Below are positions 14,996 through 21,414 of a stretch of 21,414 nucleotides of DNA, piece after piece (positions within the stretch are counted from its first letter, which is position 1; each line of letters opens with the position of its first letter). A model generated the notes under the pieces. The model was not told where the DNA came from. It worked only from the letters and a program-made list of their open reading frames with translations, and ran no database searches. This DNA is from Hyphomonadaceae bacterium UBA2389 (GTDB lineage Bacteria; Pseudomonadota; Alphaproteobacteria; Caulobacterales; Aquidulcibacteraceae): NCBI GenBank assembly GCA_002343395.1, contig DDSN01000006.1:75037-96450 (forward strand), in the 5' to 3' direction. Made by a program: the position numbers and the translations under genes.

Positions 14996-15619
14996 ATGAC
15001 CCAAGGCGTACTTGCCCTCGATACAGCGGCGGTCCCGCGCGTTTCGCGCCGCGTTCTCTCGTTGAGCGCGGCGGCGGCAGTCTGCGCGATGCTTGCTTAT
15101 CTCGCGATGACCCAGAATTTCGGCGTCGTCGCCGACCTGATCGACGACGGCCCGATAGTCACCGCCGAGGTCGAGCCGCCGCGCGCGCCGCCGGTGACGC
15201 CGCCAACCGTGCGCCCGCCGCCGTCGCCGCCCCAGCGCGCGACCGCGCCCGATCCAACGGCGCCCCCGACAGAAACGTCGAGCGTTGTCTCTTTCGAAGC
15301 GCAGCCGCCGGCGCAGTTCGGTCAGTCCCTGATCACCAATCCATCGTTTCTAGAACGGCCCAGCGGCCGCGACTTTGAGCGCTACTTCCCACGACGTGCT
15401 TTGACGCGCGGCGAAAGCGGGCGCGTGGTGCTCGATTGCGCTGTCGCCGCCGATGGGCGTCTCTCCTGCGCGGTGGCCTCGGAGGAGCCTCTTGGTTGGG
15501 GCTTTGGCGACGCATCGTTGCAGGCGGCGCGCCACTTCCGCGTCGCGCCCGCGACCGCGGATGGCCGGCCAACATCGGGCGGACGCCTACGCGTACCGAT
15601 GGTTTGGCGCGCGCAATAG
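14996..15619 (+). CDS. TonB-like protein (energy transducer C-terminal domain)
   Basis: 207 residues from the ATG at 14996; GGAG sites are upstream at 4 and 9 bases. A short cytoplasmic tail leads into one membrane helix (about 18-40), then a Pro-rich spacer (about 58-95, PPRAPPVTPPTVRPPPSPP). A C-terminal TonB-type domain follows (about 122-207), with YFPRRALTRGESGRVVLDC in place of YPxxA and SLQAARHFRVAPAT near the end. In TonB systems this domain contacts outer-membrane receptors, with ExbB/ExbD supplying energy. No exbB, exbD or receptor gene is adjacent, so partner and role are unknown. It ends 3 nt before a convergent gene, so no terminator lies between. Confidence 0.8.
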   Translation: MTQGVLALDTAAVPRVSRRVLSLSAAAAVCAMLAYLAMTQNFGVVADLIDDGPIVTAEVEPPRAPPVTPPTVRPPPSPPQRATAPDPTAPPTETSSVVSFEAQPPAQFGQSLITNPSFLERPSGRDFERYFPRRALTRGESGRVVLDCAVAADGRLSCAVASEEPLGWGFGDASLQAARHFRVAPATADGRPTSGGRLRVPMVWRAQ

Positions 15620-15622
15620 CGC

Positions 15623-16066
15623 TCAATAGTCTGGCGCCGGCGTACGTGTGGTTGTTCCGTCCGCGGCGACGCTCACGGTTTCGGTCGGGAGGCCGTCGGC
15701 GGCGAGCGGCGTGGCGATGACGCGTGATCCGTCAGCGAGCGCGCGCTCAAAGTCGATAGCGATATGATCAGCGTCGAGCGTGCGAGCGCCGGTTGGGGGC
15801 GGGCCGCCGACTTCGACGAAAACGGCGCACACACCCTGGGGCGCTTGCTCCGTGGCGATGATGACGCAATAGGAGGGCGCGGCGAAGGTGCGGCCTTCGC
15901 TGGTGATTCTGTAGCCTCCGCCGCCATCGAGTGCGCCTTCGGCGATGAGGCGCACGTGCGGTTGGTCTCGTGGCGAGAACGCCCAGCTTCCCCAAAGCCA
16001 TAGCGCGGCGAATCCGGCGAGCGCTGCGACGCCCAAGCCAAGCACGATCCAGGCGATGTTTTTCAT
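15623..16066 (-). CDS. Small membrane-anchored periplasmic protein, unknown
   Basis: 147 residues with GGGGAG five bases before the ATG at 16066. One hydrophobic N-terminal segment (about 4-26, IAWIVLGLGVAALAGFAALW) is followed by a soluble domain with two Cys residues (67 and 80) separated by twelve residues. The segment is a signal anchor rather than a clear cleavable peptide. The domain starts GGGGYRITSEGRTFAAPSYC; no family is recognised. It converges on the TonB-like gene (3-nt gap) and is divergent from the ABC transporter. Confidence 0.65.
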   Translation of the reverse strand: MKNIAWIVLGLGVAALAGFAALWLWGSWAFSPRDQPHVRLIAEGALDGGGGYRITSEGRTFAAPSYCVIIATEQAPQGVCAVFVEVGGPPPTGARTLDADHIAIDFERALADGSRVIATPLAADGLPTETVSVAADGTTTRTPAPDY

Positions 16067-16171
16067 CCGCGCTCCCCGCTGGGAAACCCGATAGCGTGAG
16101 CGCGCGCCCCTAGCCAGTTCAAAGGCAACCGCGTAAACGCGACGGCTGCCGTGAGCGGCGTGGGAAAGCCA

Positions 16172-17098
16172 GTGTCCGTCATCCTCTCGATCAAAGACGT
16201 CTCCAAGACGTACGCTTCCGGCGTTCAGGCGCTTAAGCCGACAAGCCTTGACATCAATAAGGGCGAGATCTTCGCGTTGTTGGGGCCCAACGGCGCGGGC
16301 AAGACGACGTTGATCTCCATCATATGCGGGATCGTGAAGGCCTCAACCGGCGCGGTGGTCGCCGACGGCTGCGACATCGTCCGGGATTACAAGGCCGCGC
16401 GAAAGAAGATCGGCCTTGTTCCGCAAGAGCTGCACACCGACGCCTTCGAGCGCGTGATCGACACCGTGCGTTTCTCGCGCGGGCTGTTCGGCTTTCCGCC
16501 GAATGGGGCGCACATCGAGAAGGTGCTGCGCGACCTCTCGCTTTGGGAAAAGCGCGAGGCGAAAATCATGGAGCTCTCCGGCGGCATGAAACGCCGGGTG
16601 ATGATCGCCAAGGCGCTGAGTCACGAGCCGATCATCTTGTTCCTGGATGAACCGACCGCGGGCGTGGATGTCGAACTGCGGCAAGACATGTGGGCGATGG
16701 TGCGCCGCCTGCGCGAGCGGGGCGTCACCATCATTTTGACGACGCACTATATCGAGGAGGCCGAGGAGATGGCCGATCGCGTCGGCGTCATCAACAAGGG
16801 CGAGCTTATCCTCGTCGAGGAAAAATCAGCGTTGATGAAGAAGCTGGGCAAGAAGCAGCTCACGCTCGAACTGCCGGCGCCGCTCGCCGTCGTTCCAGCG
16901 GGCCTGGAGGCTTACAAGCTGGAACTCGCGGGCGAGGGCCGCCAACTTGTCTACACGTTCGACGCCAACGCCGAACACGCCGGCATCGCTCAGCTCCTGC
17001 GCCGGATCGACGAGCTCGGCGTCGAGTTCAGGGACTTGCATACCGAGCAGAGCTCGCTTGAGGACATTTTCGTCAGCTTAGTGAGGCGCGCGCCATGA
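16172..17098 (+). CDS. yadG: ABC transporter ATP-binding protein, YadG-like
   Basis: 308 residues from the GTG at 16172. A GTG at 16151 is in frame, but the later start has GGA six bases upstream and lines up with the first residue of E. coli YadG (also 308 residues). Walker A GPNGAGKTT (38-46), Q-loop at VPQE (about 83-86), signature LSGGMKRR (135-142), Walker B IILFLDEPTAGVD (154-166) and H-loop His192 are all intact. The C-terminal stretch ending EQSSLEDIFVSLV is typical. It powers export by the YadH-type permease whose gene overlaps its stop by 4 nt. Substrate of this family is unknown. Confidence 0.92.
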   Translation: MSVILSIKDVSKTYASGVQALKPTSLDINKGEIFALLGPNGAGKTTLISIICGIVKASTGAVVADGCDIVRDYKAARKKIGLVPQELHTDAFERVIDTVRFSRGLFGFPPNGAHIEKVLRDLSLWEKREAKIMELSGGMKRRVMIAKALSHEPIILFLDEPTAGVDVELRQDMWAMVRRLRERGVTIILTTHYIEEAEEMADRVGVINKGELILVEEKSALMKKLGKKQLTLELPAPLAVVPAGLEAYKLELAGEGRQLVYTFDANAEHAGIAQLLRRIDELGVEFRDLHTEQSSLEDIFVSLVRRAP

Positions 17099-17856
17099 AC
17101 TTTTACGGCGTTCACGCGATCTATCGTTTCGAGATGGCGCGCTGGTTTCGCACCATTGGCCAGAGCCTGCTGGCGCCGGTGATCTCGACATCGCTCTATT
17201 TCGTCGTGTTCGGGTCGGCGATCGGAGGGCAGATGCCGGCGATCGGCGGCGTGCCGTACGCCTGGTTCATCGTTCCCGGTCTGGTGATGCTGACGGTGTT
17301 GACGGAAAGTCTGATGAACGCCTCGTTCGGCATCTACATGCCGAAGTGGGCGGGAACGATCTATGAGTTGCACTCGGCGCCGATTTCGCCGCTGGAAGCC
17401 GTGATGGGGTACGTTGGCGCGGCCGCATCCAAGTCCATGATCATTGGCGGCGTCATTCTGGCGACGGCGCGGATATTTGTGCCGTTTGAGATCGCGCATC
17501 CGCTGCTGGCGGCGCTGATGCTGGCGTTGACCGCGCTGTCGTTTTGTCTGTTCGGCTTCATCATCGGCGTGCTCTCGACCTCATGGGAGCAGTTGCAGGT
17601 GGTGCCGCTTCTCATCGTGACGCCGCTGACGTTTCTGGGCGGCACGTTCTATTCCATCGAGATGTTGCCGGCGTTTTGGCGCAATCTGACGCTATTCAAC
17701 CCGATCGTGTATCTCGTCTCCGGCTTCCGATGGAGCTTTTACGGCGTGTCGGACGTGGCGATCGGCGTGAGCTTGGCGGCGATTTGCGGCTTTCTCGCCC
17801 TGTGCTTCGCCATCGTGTACTGGATTTTCCGCACTGGCTATCGCTTGAAGGTTTGA
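17095..17856 (+). CDS. yadH: ABC-2 type permease, YadH-like
   Basis: 253 residues (E. coli YadH is 256). The N-terminal YRFEMARWFRTIGQSLLAPV motif precedes six membrane helices (about 22-45, 55-75, 105-125, 135-155, 165-185, 222-245). The conserved STSLYFVVFGSAIGG and FLGGTFYSIEMLPAFWR segments of ABC-2 permeases are clear. The ATG lies in an ATGA overlap with the ATPase stop, so the subunits are made together. The pair forms an exporter; the substrate is not visible from sequence. The crotonase gene follows by 3 nt, so all three form one operon. Confidence 0.92.
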   Translation: MNFYGVHAIYRFEMARWFRTIGQSLLAPVISTSLYFVVFGSAIGGQMPAIGGVPYAWFIVPGLVMLTVLTESLMNASFGIYMPKWAGTIYELHSAPISPLEAVMGYVGAAASKSMIIGGVILATARIFVPFEIAHPLLAALMLALTALSFCLFGFIIGVLSTSWEQLQVVPLLIVTPLTFLGGTFYSIEMLPAFWRNLTLFNPIVYLVSGFRWSFYGVSDVAIGVSLAAICGFLALCFAIVYWIFRTGYRLKV

Positions 17857-17859
17857 CCC

Positions 17860-18612
17860 ATGAGCAGCGATCATATTCACGTTAGCCGCGACGCAGGCGT
17901 TCTCGAGCTTCGCTTCAACCGCCCCGAGAAGAAGAACGCGATCACGAACGCCATGTACGGCGCGCTCGCCGACGCGATCTTCGCCGCGGCGGACGACGGG
18001 GACGTCCGCGCGATCCTATTCACGGCGGCGGGCGATTTCTTCAGCGCCGGCAACGACATTTCTGATTTCGCCGCCACGGCCAGCGGCGCCATCGTCGCCG
18101 AGCCGCGCCATGTTGGGCGCTTTCTGGAAGCGTGTGTGCGCGCCGAGAAGCCGCTCGTCGCGGCGGTGCAGGGACACGCCGTCGGCATCGGCGTCACCAT
18201 GCTGTTTCAGTGTGATCTGGTTTATGTGGCGGAGACGGCGCGTTTGACGACGCCGTTCATCGACCTGGGGCTCGTGCCGGAAAACGCTTCAAGCATCACC
18301 ATGCCCGCGCGCATGGGACATGCGCACGCCTTCGCCATGCTCGGCCTCGGCGAGCCGTTAATGGGACGTGATGCGGTCGCGGCGGGTCTCGCCAACGCGG
18401 CGTTGCCTGAAGCCGACGTCGAAGCGCGTGCGCGCGCCGCCGCGTACGCGCTCGCGAAAAAGCCGGCCGAAGCGCTGCGCATCACCAAGGCGCTCATGCG
18501 CGACCGGCCCACGCTGATGGCGCGCATGCAGGAAGAGAGCGCGCTCTTCGCCGAGCGTCTGCAGTCCGCGGAGGCGCGGGCCGCCTTCGCCGCCTTCTTG
18601 TCGCGTCGTTAA
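17860..18612 (+). CDS. Crotonase-family enzyme, probable enoyl-CoA isomerase (ECI2-like)
   Basis: 250 residues from the ATG at 17860. It shows the crotonase oxyanion-hole region FFSAGNDISDF (60-70) and VQGHAVGIGVTMLFQCDL (103-120). The two Glu residues of classical enoyl-CoA hydratase are absent: the first position (CE of GGGCE) is Val/Thr and the PEI position is PFI. Instead LGLVPENASSITMP (136-149) carries Glu141, in the position of the catalytic Glu of ECI2/PECI delta3-delta2-enoyl-CoA isomerases. So isomerase is more likely than hydratase. The product would process unsaturated acyl-CoAs. The gene starts 3 nt after the permease and overlaps the convergent M1 peptidase at the stop codons. 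Confidence 0.85.
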   Translation: MSSDHIHVSRDAGVLELRFNRPEKKNAITNAMYGALADAIFAAADDGDVRAILFTAAGDFFSAGNDISDFAATASGAIVAEPRHVGRFLEACVRAEKPLVAAVQGHAVGIGVTMLFQCDLVYVAETARLTTPFIDLGLVPENASSITMPARMGHAHAFAMLGLGEPLMGRDAVAAGLANAALPEADVEARARAAAYALAKKPAEALRITKALMRDRPTLMARMQEESALFAERLQSAEARAAFAAFLSRR

Positions 18613-21200
18613 CGCGCGCGCCGCCGCTGCGGCCGCTCCCTCGCCGCGATCCAAGCCTCAACCGCGGGCATGCGCTCGTTGATCGTCTGCGCGCGCAGGC
18701 GGATTGTCGCCGCCGCGGCCGCCACCGAAGCGCGCGCGCCTTCTGGGAAGTCGCGTGCGTAGGCCTGCAATTCGCCGACCATCGCCGGGTCGGCGCTGTT
18801 TGACGCGATGCCGCTCGGGAACTCCAAGCGTTGCAACGGGTCGAGCAACGCTTCGATCGCGGCGCGGTTCGCTACCAGGAAGTCCCACGCAAGGCGCGGA
18901 TGCTCTGCCGCGACCGTGCCGATAACCTGCGTGCGGATCTGGCGCGGGATGTCGTCGCCCAAGGTCAGCGCCAGCGTGCGGCGCGCGAGCGCGGCGTCCT
19001 TGTTCGAGGCCAGCCAGCGCCATTGGCGGCGTTGTTCCACGAAGTCCGTGCTCGCGCGCGCTTGCGCCAGCAGCGTCTCGTAGTCTTCCGCCGTGGCGCT
19101 GGCGGCATAAACAGCGAGCACCGCGTTACGGATATCGGCGGAGATCGGCTGGCCGGATCGCGCGATCCGCCGCGTTTCCATGATCACGGCTTCGTCGCCA
19201 AGGTCGCCGAGGGCGCCAATGAGTTGCGCCCGCAAGAGCGTGTCGTTGACGGACTCGCCCGCCTGGCGCCGCCATCCCAAGCGCTCGAAGAAGGGGCGCA
19301 TGCTGCGGCGCGCGAAGTCCGCCACAACGGCGCGGCTGGGCCGTGTCTCGGCGTAGTCGGCGAGCGCGTGCCAGCTGCCCACCGTATCCGCCGCGATGAT
19401 CGCGTTGGCGTCGGGACGCACGTGGCTCGCCAGGTCGAGATAGTTGGTGAACGGCGCATCGCCGGACCGCCCGAACGCCCAATAGTCAAGCAACAGGCCA
19501 AGTTGATCGTTGGCGTCGAGCTCATTGAAGCGCGCGGAGAGCGCGGCGAAGTTGGCGTCGTCATAGAGGGTGCGGAAGAACGCGGTTTGTCCGGCGTTGA
19601 CGAGGTAGGGGCCGCAGCAGGGCGCGGTCGCGATCGATCCTTCCGCTTGCGCCGGCGCAACGCCGCGCACGGGCGCCGCGCCGAGGCGGCGCGCCACGAC
19701 CGGGATCGCCCAATGTTCGCCGGTTCGTGACGCCTCGTCGGCTGCGAAGCGGCGCTGCGCGAGTTGGATCGCATCGCCGTCCCCCGGCGATGTTCGCACG
19801 ATCGGGAAACCAGGTTGCAGGGTGAAGCTGTGCGCGACGTCGAGCACGGGTTGGCCTGACGCCGCCTGAATCGCCTCCCAGAGGTTTTCCGTGCGCGCGT
19901 TGCCGTAGGCGTGCGCATTGATGTAGGCGCGCACGCCGTTGCGGAAGTCCTCCTCGCCGACATAGGCCTCGATCATGCGGATCACCGCCTGCCCCTTCTG
20001 ATACGTGATCGTATCGAAGGCGAGGTTTGCTTCTTCGATCGTATTGACGGTTTGCACGATCGGGTGGGTGCCCTCGCGCGCGTCGAGCGCCATGGCGCCT
20101 TGCGTGCCGTCGGCGAGTTCGCCAAGCCAGGGGTTCCAATCGGGGTGTACGGCTTCCGTCGCCTTCGCCGCCATCCAGGAGGCGAAGCCTTCGTTGAGCC
20201 ACAGATCGTCCCACCAGTTCATGGTGACGAGATTGCCGAACCATTGGTGCGCGATCTCGTGCGCTATGATGCTGAAAACGCCTTGGCGCTCTCCTTCGCT
20301 CGAGTTTTCGTCGACCAACAAGTATTGGTCGAAGTACAGAATGGCGCCCCAATTCTCCATGGCGCCGAAGCCGCCGGCGCCGGGCACGCCGATCATGTCG
20401 AGCTTCGGCAGCGGGTAGCGCACGCCGAAATATTCGGTGAAGTAGCGAAGGGAATCCTCGCCCGCTTGCAGCGCCAATTGCGTGCGGTGGGTTTCGCCGC
20501 GGCGCACGACAACGCCAAGCTCAACGCCGTCGACGTTACGCGTCACGCGCTCGAAATCGCCGACAGCGAGAAACAGCAGGTAGCTCGGCATTGACGGCGT
20601 ATCGGCGAATTGCGTGCGGGTGAGGCCATTGCGCAAGGCGGTCGCGCGCGCGACCGGCATGTTCGAGACCGCCATGTGTTCGCTTGGCGCCGTCACCGTA
20701 AGCGAGAACACGGCGCGGCGATTGGGCTGGTCCCACATCGGTGCGAAGCGGCGCGCATCGCCCGGTTCGAATTGCGTCGCCAAGGCGCGCCGCTCCTGGC
20801 CGCCGGCGTTGTACGACACGCGGAAGAGGCCGTACGCGTCGTCTTGTATCGCGCCGTTGTAAACGATGCGGATCGTGTGGCGCCCGGCGCGGAGCGGCCT
20901 ACGCGGCGTGAGCGTGAGCGTTTGCGCTTCGGCATTGGTGGCGACGGAGGCGGCGCGCCCGTCGATGGTCGCCCGGCTGACCTCGAGATCGAGCGCATTC
21001 ATGGTCACCGCCGACAAAGCTTCGCCGGTTTCTATGGCGATCGTCGCCTCGCCAGCGAAGGTCGCGGCCTCCACGTCGGGCGTGACCGCGATTTCGTAGC
21101 GCAGCGGCGTCGGCCCTGCGTCGAACCACTGGCGCTGGGCTTGCGCGGCGGGCGCGAACAAGGTGAGGGCGAGGAAAAGAACAAGCGGCCGAAACTTCAT
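18609..21200 (-). CDS. Secreted M1-family zinc aminopeptidase
   Basis: 863 residues with a signal peptide (MKFRPLVLFLALTLFAPAAQA, then QRQ). The N-terminal beta-sandwich (about 25-215) is followed by the gluzincin domain: exopeptidase motif GAMEN (279-283), zinc site HEIAH (314-318) and the third ligand Glu337 in WLNEGFA, spaced by 18 residues as expected. Residues about 480 to 863 form the helical ERAP-like C-terminal region. It removes N-terminal residues from peptides, here probably in the periplasm or outside the cell, for peptide nutrition. The start lacks a strong Shine-Dalgarno sequence (GGGGC). Its stop overlaps the crotonase stop by 4 nt (TTAA), so the two transcripts converge. Confidence 0.92.
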   Translation of the reverse strand: MKFRPLVLFLALTLFAPAAQAQRQWFDAGPTPLRYEIAVTPDVEAATFAGEATIAIETGEALSAVTMNALDLEVSRATIDGRAASVATNAEAQTLTLTPRRPLRAGRHTIRIVYNGAIQDDAYGLFRVSYNAGGQERRALATQFEPGDARRFAPMWDQPNRRAVFSLTVTAPSEHMAVSNMPVARATALRNGLTRTQFADTPSMPSYLLFLAVGDFERVTRNVDGVELGVVVRRGETHRTQLALQAGEDSLRYFTEYFGVRYPLPKLDMIGVPGAGGFGAMENWGAILYFDQYLLVDENSSEGERQGVFSIIAHEIAHQWFGNLVTMNWWDDLWLNEGFASWMAAKATEAVHPDWNPWLGELADGTQGAMALDAREGTHPIVQTVNTIEEANLAFDTITYQKGQAVIRMIEAYVGEEDFRNGVRAYINAHAYGNARTENLWEAIQAASGQPVLDVAHSFTLQPGFPIVRTSPGDGDAIQLAQRRFAADEASRTGEHWAIPVVARRLGAAPVRGVAPAQAEGSIATAPCCGPYLVNAGQTAFFRTLYDDANFAALSARFNELDANDQLGLLLDYWAFGRSGDAPFTNYLDLASHVRPDANAIIAADTVGSWHALADYAETRPSRAVVADFARRSMRPFFERLGWRRQAGESVNDTLLRAQLIGALGDLGDEAVIMETRRIARSGQPISADIRNAVLAVYAASATAEDYETLLAQARASTDFVEQRRQWRWLASNKDAALARRTLALTLGDDIPRQIRTQVIGTVAAEHPRLAWDFLVANRAAIEALLDPLQRLEFPSGIASNSADPAMVGELQAYARDFPEGARASVAAAAATIRLRAQTINERMPAVEAWIAARERPQRRRAR

Positions 21201-21316
21201 GGATGAGCCCCAAGACGATCCGGCCCTCTATCGATGGCGGCGCGGAGCGGGGCAAGCGCTCTGCGGCGGGCGCCGTTTGTCGCTCCCGCCCCGGCCTAAT
21301 CCGTTGGGCGTAGGTC

Positions 21317-21332
21317 CGTGACCAGAGTCACA
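21317..21332. promoter_or_regulatory. CRP/FNR-family-like palindromic site
   Basis: CGTGACCAGAGTCACA contains GTGA-N6-TCAC, the half-site sequence and spacing of CRP-type regulators (consensus TGTGA-N6-TCACA; one outer base differs on the left). It lies between divergent genes, 73 nt before the right-edge ATG and 117 nt before the M1 start, where a regulator could act on either. Only a sequence match; chance is possible in a 200-nt spacer. Confidence 0.4.
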
Positions 21333-21355
21333 GCGAGAGGGCTAAGGCGCGGGTA

Positions 21356-21404
21356 GGGTCTGTTCATCGAAGCGATGGCGCTTCGACAAACAGGAGCCAG
21401 ACCC
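21356..21404 (+). promoter_or_regulatory. Extended leader hairpin overlapping the ribosome binding site of the right-edge gene
   Basis: An 8-bp stem (21367-21374 with 21379-21386) with ATGG loop continues, after a 2x2 internal loop, with CTGTT (21360-21364) pairing AACAG (21389-21393). GGGT (21356-21359) can pair with ACCC (21401-21404) next to the start codon. The Shine-Dalgarno AGGAG (21392-21396) is partly within the stem. This could mask translation until a protein, RNA or temperature change opens it, or it may be a compact transcript leader. Confidence 0.5.
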
Positions 21405-21414
21405 ATGATCCGCA
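21405..21414 (+). CDS. First codons of a plus-strand gene (truncated by the right edge)
   Basis: ATG at 21405 with AGGAG eight bases upstream (21392-21396), then Met-Ile-Arg. Too short to name. The position at the window edge, the good ribosome binding site and the structured leader support a real gene start. Confidence 0.55.

Larger units (their letters stand above)
21201..21404. promoter_or_regulatory. Divergent intergenic spacer between M1 peptidase and right-edge gene
   Basis: 204 nt without a protein-coding signal. It holds the CRP-like palindrome and the leader hairpin listed separately. I see no convincing -35/-10 pair for either direction. Confidence 0.5.

Noticed and set aside
19911..20594. 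Plus-strand frame of 227 codons opposite the M1 peptidase
   Set aside because: Shadow of a peptidase with intact GAMEN and HEXXH motifs.
1..21414. Mobile element, CRISPR, tRNA or defence island
   Set aside because: No direct-repeat arrays, integrase or transposase motifs, tRNA cloverleaf or known defence domains were seen; composition looks uniform.

Overview
The window is a stretch of a high-GC bacterial chromosome, densely packed with short spacers, translational overlaps and many G/C-ending codons. The gene families present point to an alphaproteobacterium, probably a Caulobacterales/Hyphomonadaceae-type lineage. They include a cytochrome b561-YceI fusion with extra YceI lipoproteins, a DmdC-like acyl-CoA dehydrogenase, and a pair that looks like the HNE_0200/SO_2930 cytochrome with its beta-helix partner, a family named after Hyphomonas. 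That placement is inference. I see no tRNA, rRNA, CRISPR array, insertion sequence, integrase or phage gene. This reads as ordinary core and lifestyle chromosome, not an island.

Left part (1-7742, all minus strand). From right to left there are two YceI lipoproteins, a cytochrome b561-YceI fusion, the tRNA-modification enzyme Sua5/TsaC and a D2HGDH/GlcD-type FAD oxidoreductase, closely spaced and partly overlapping, probably one transcript. Next comes a very small lysine/alanine-rich histone-H1-like protein (51 codons) with a strong ribosome binding site and a strong hairpin terminator. After it lie a Nudix hydrolase, a secreted parallel beta-helix protein and the start of a protein resembling an exported diheme cytochrome, cut by the left edge.

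Middle (7743-12767). A divergent spacer separates the YceI operon from a plus-strand group: a DmdC-type acyl-CoA dehydrogenase, a metallo-beta-lactamase-fold hydrolase, a small two-helix membrane protein overlapping it, and a YbjQ-family protein. Two minus-strand genes meet this group head to tail: a histidine-rich polytopic membrane protein of unknown function, which overlaps ybjQ, and a secreted protein with an Ala/Gln-rich tail.

Right part (12894-21414). Plus-strand genes encode an HSDL2-like short-chain dehydrogenase, a uracil-DNA-glycosylase-like protein, a MAPEG membrane protein and a TonB-like protein. A small membrane-anchored protein lies on the minus strand. A YadG/YadH-type ABC exporter and a crotonase whose active site looks like an ECI2-type enoyl-CoA isomerase follow on the plus strand. 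The crotonase converges, with a 4-nt stop-codon overlap, on a large secreted M1 aminopeptidase on the minus strand. The right edge holds a regulatory-looking spacer (a CRP-like palindrome and a leader hairpin) and the first codons of another plus-strand gene.

Together the genes suggest an aerobic heterotroph with lipid/acyl-CoA catabolism (acyl-CoA dehydrogenase, crotonase, SDR), envelope electron transfer (b561, probable diheme cytochrome, YceI) and peptide scavenging (M1 peptidase). I found no clear new multi-gene defence or mobile system. The best leads are the mini-histone, the three-YceI/b561 cluster, the UDG-like orphan and the structured leader at the right edge.
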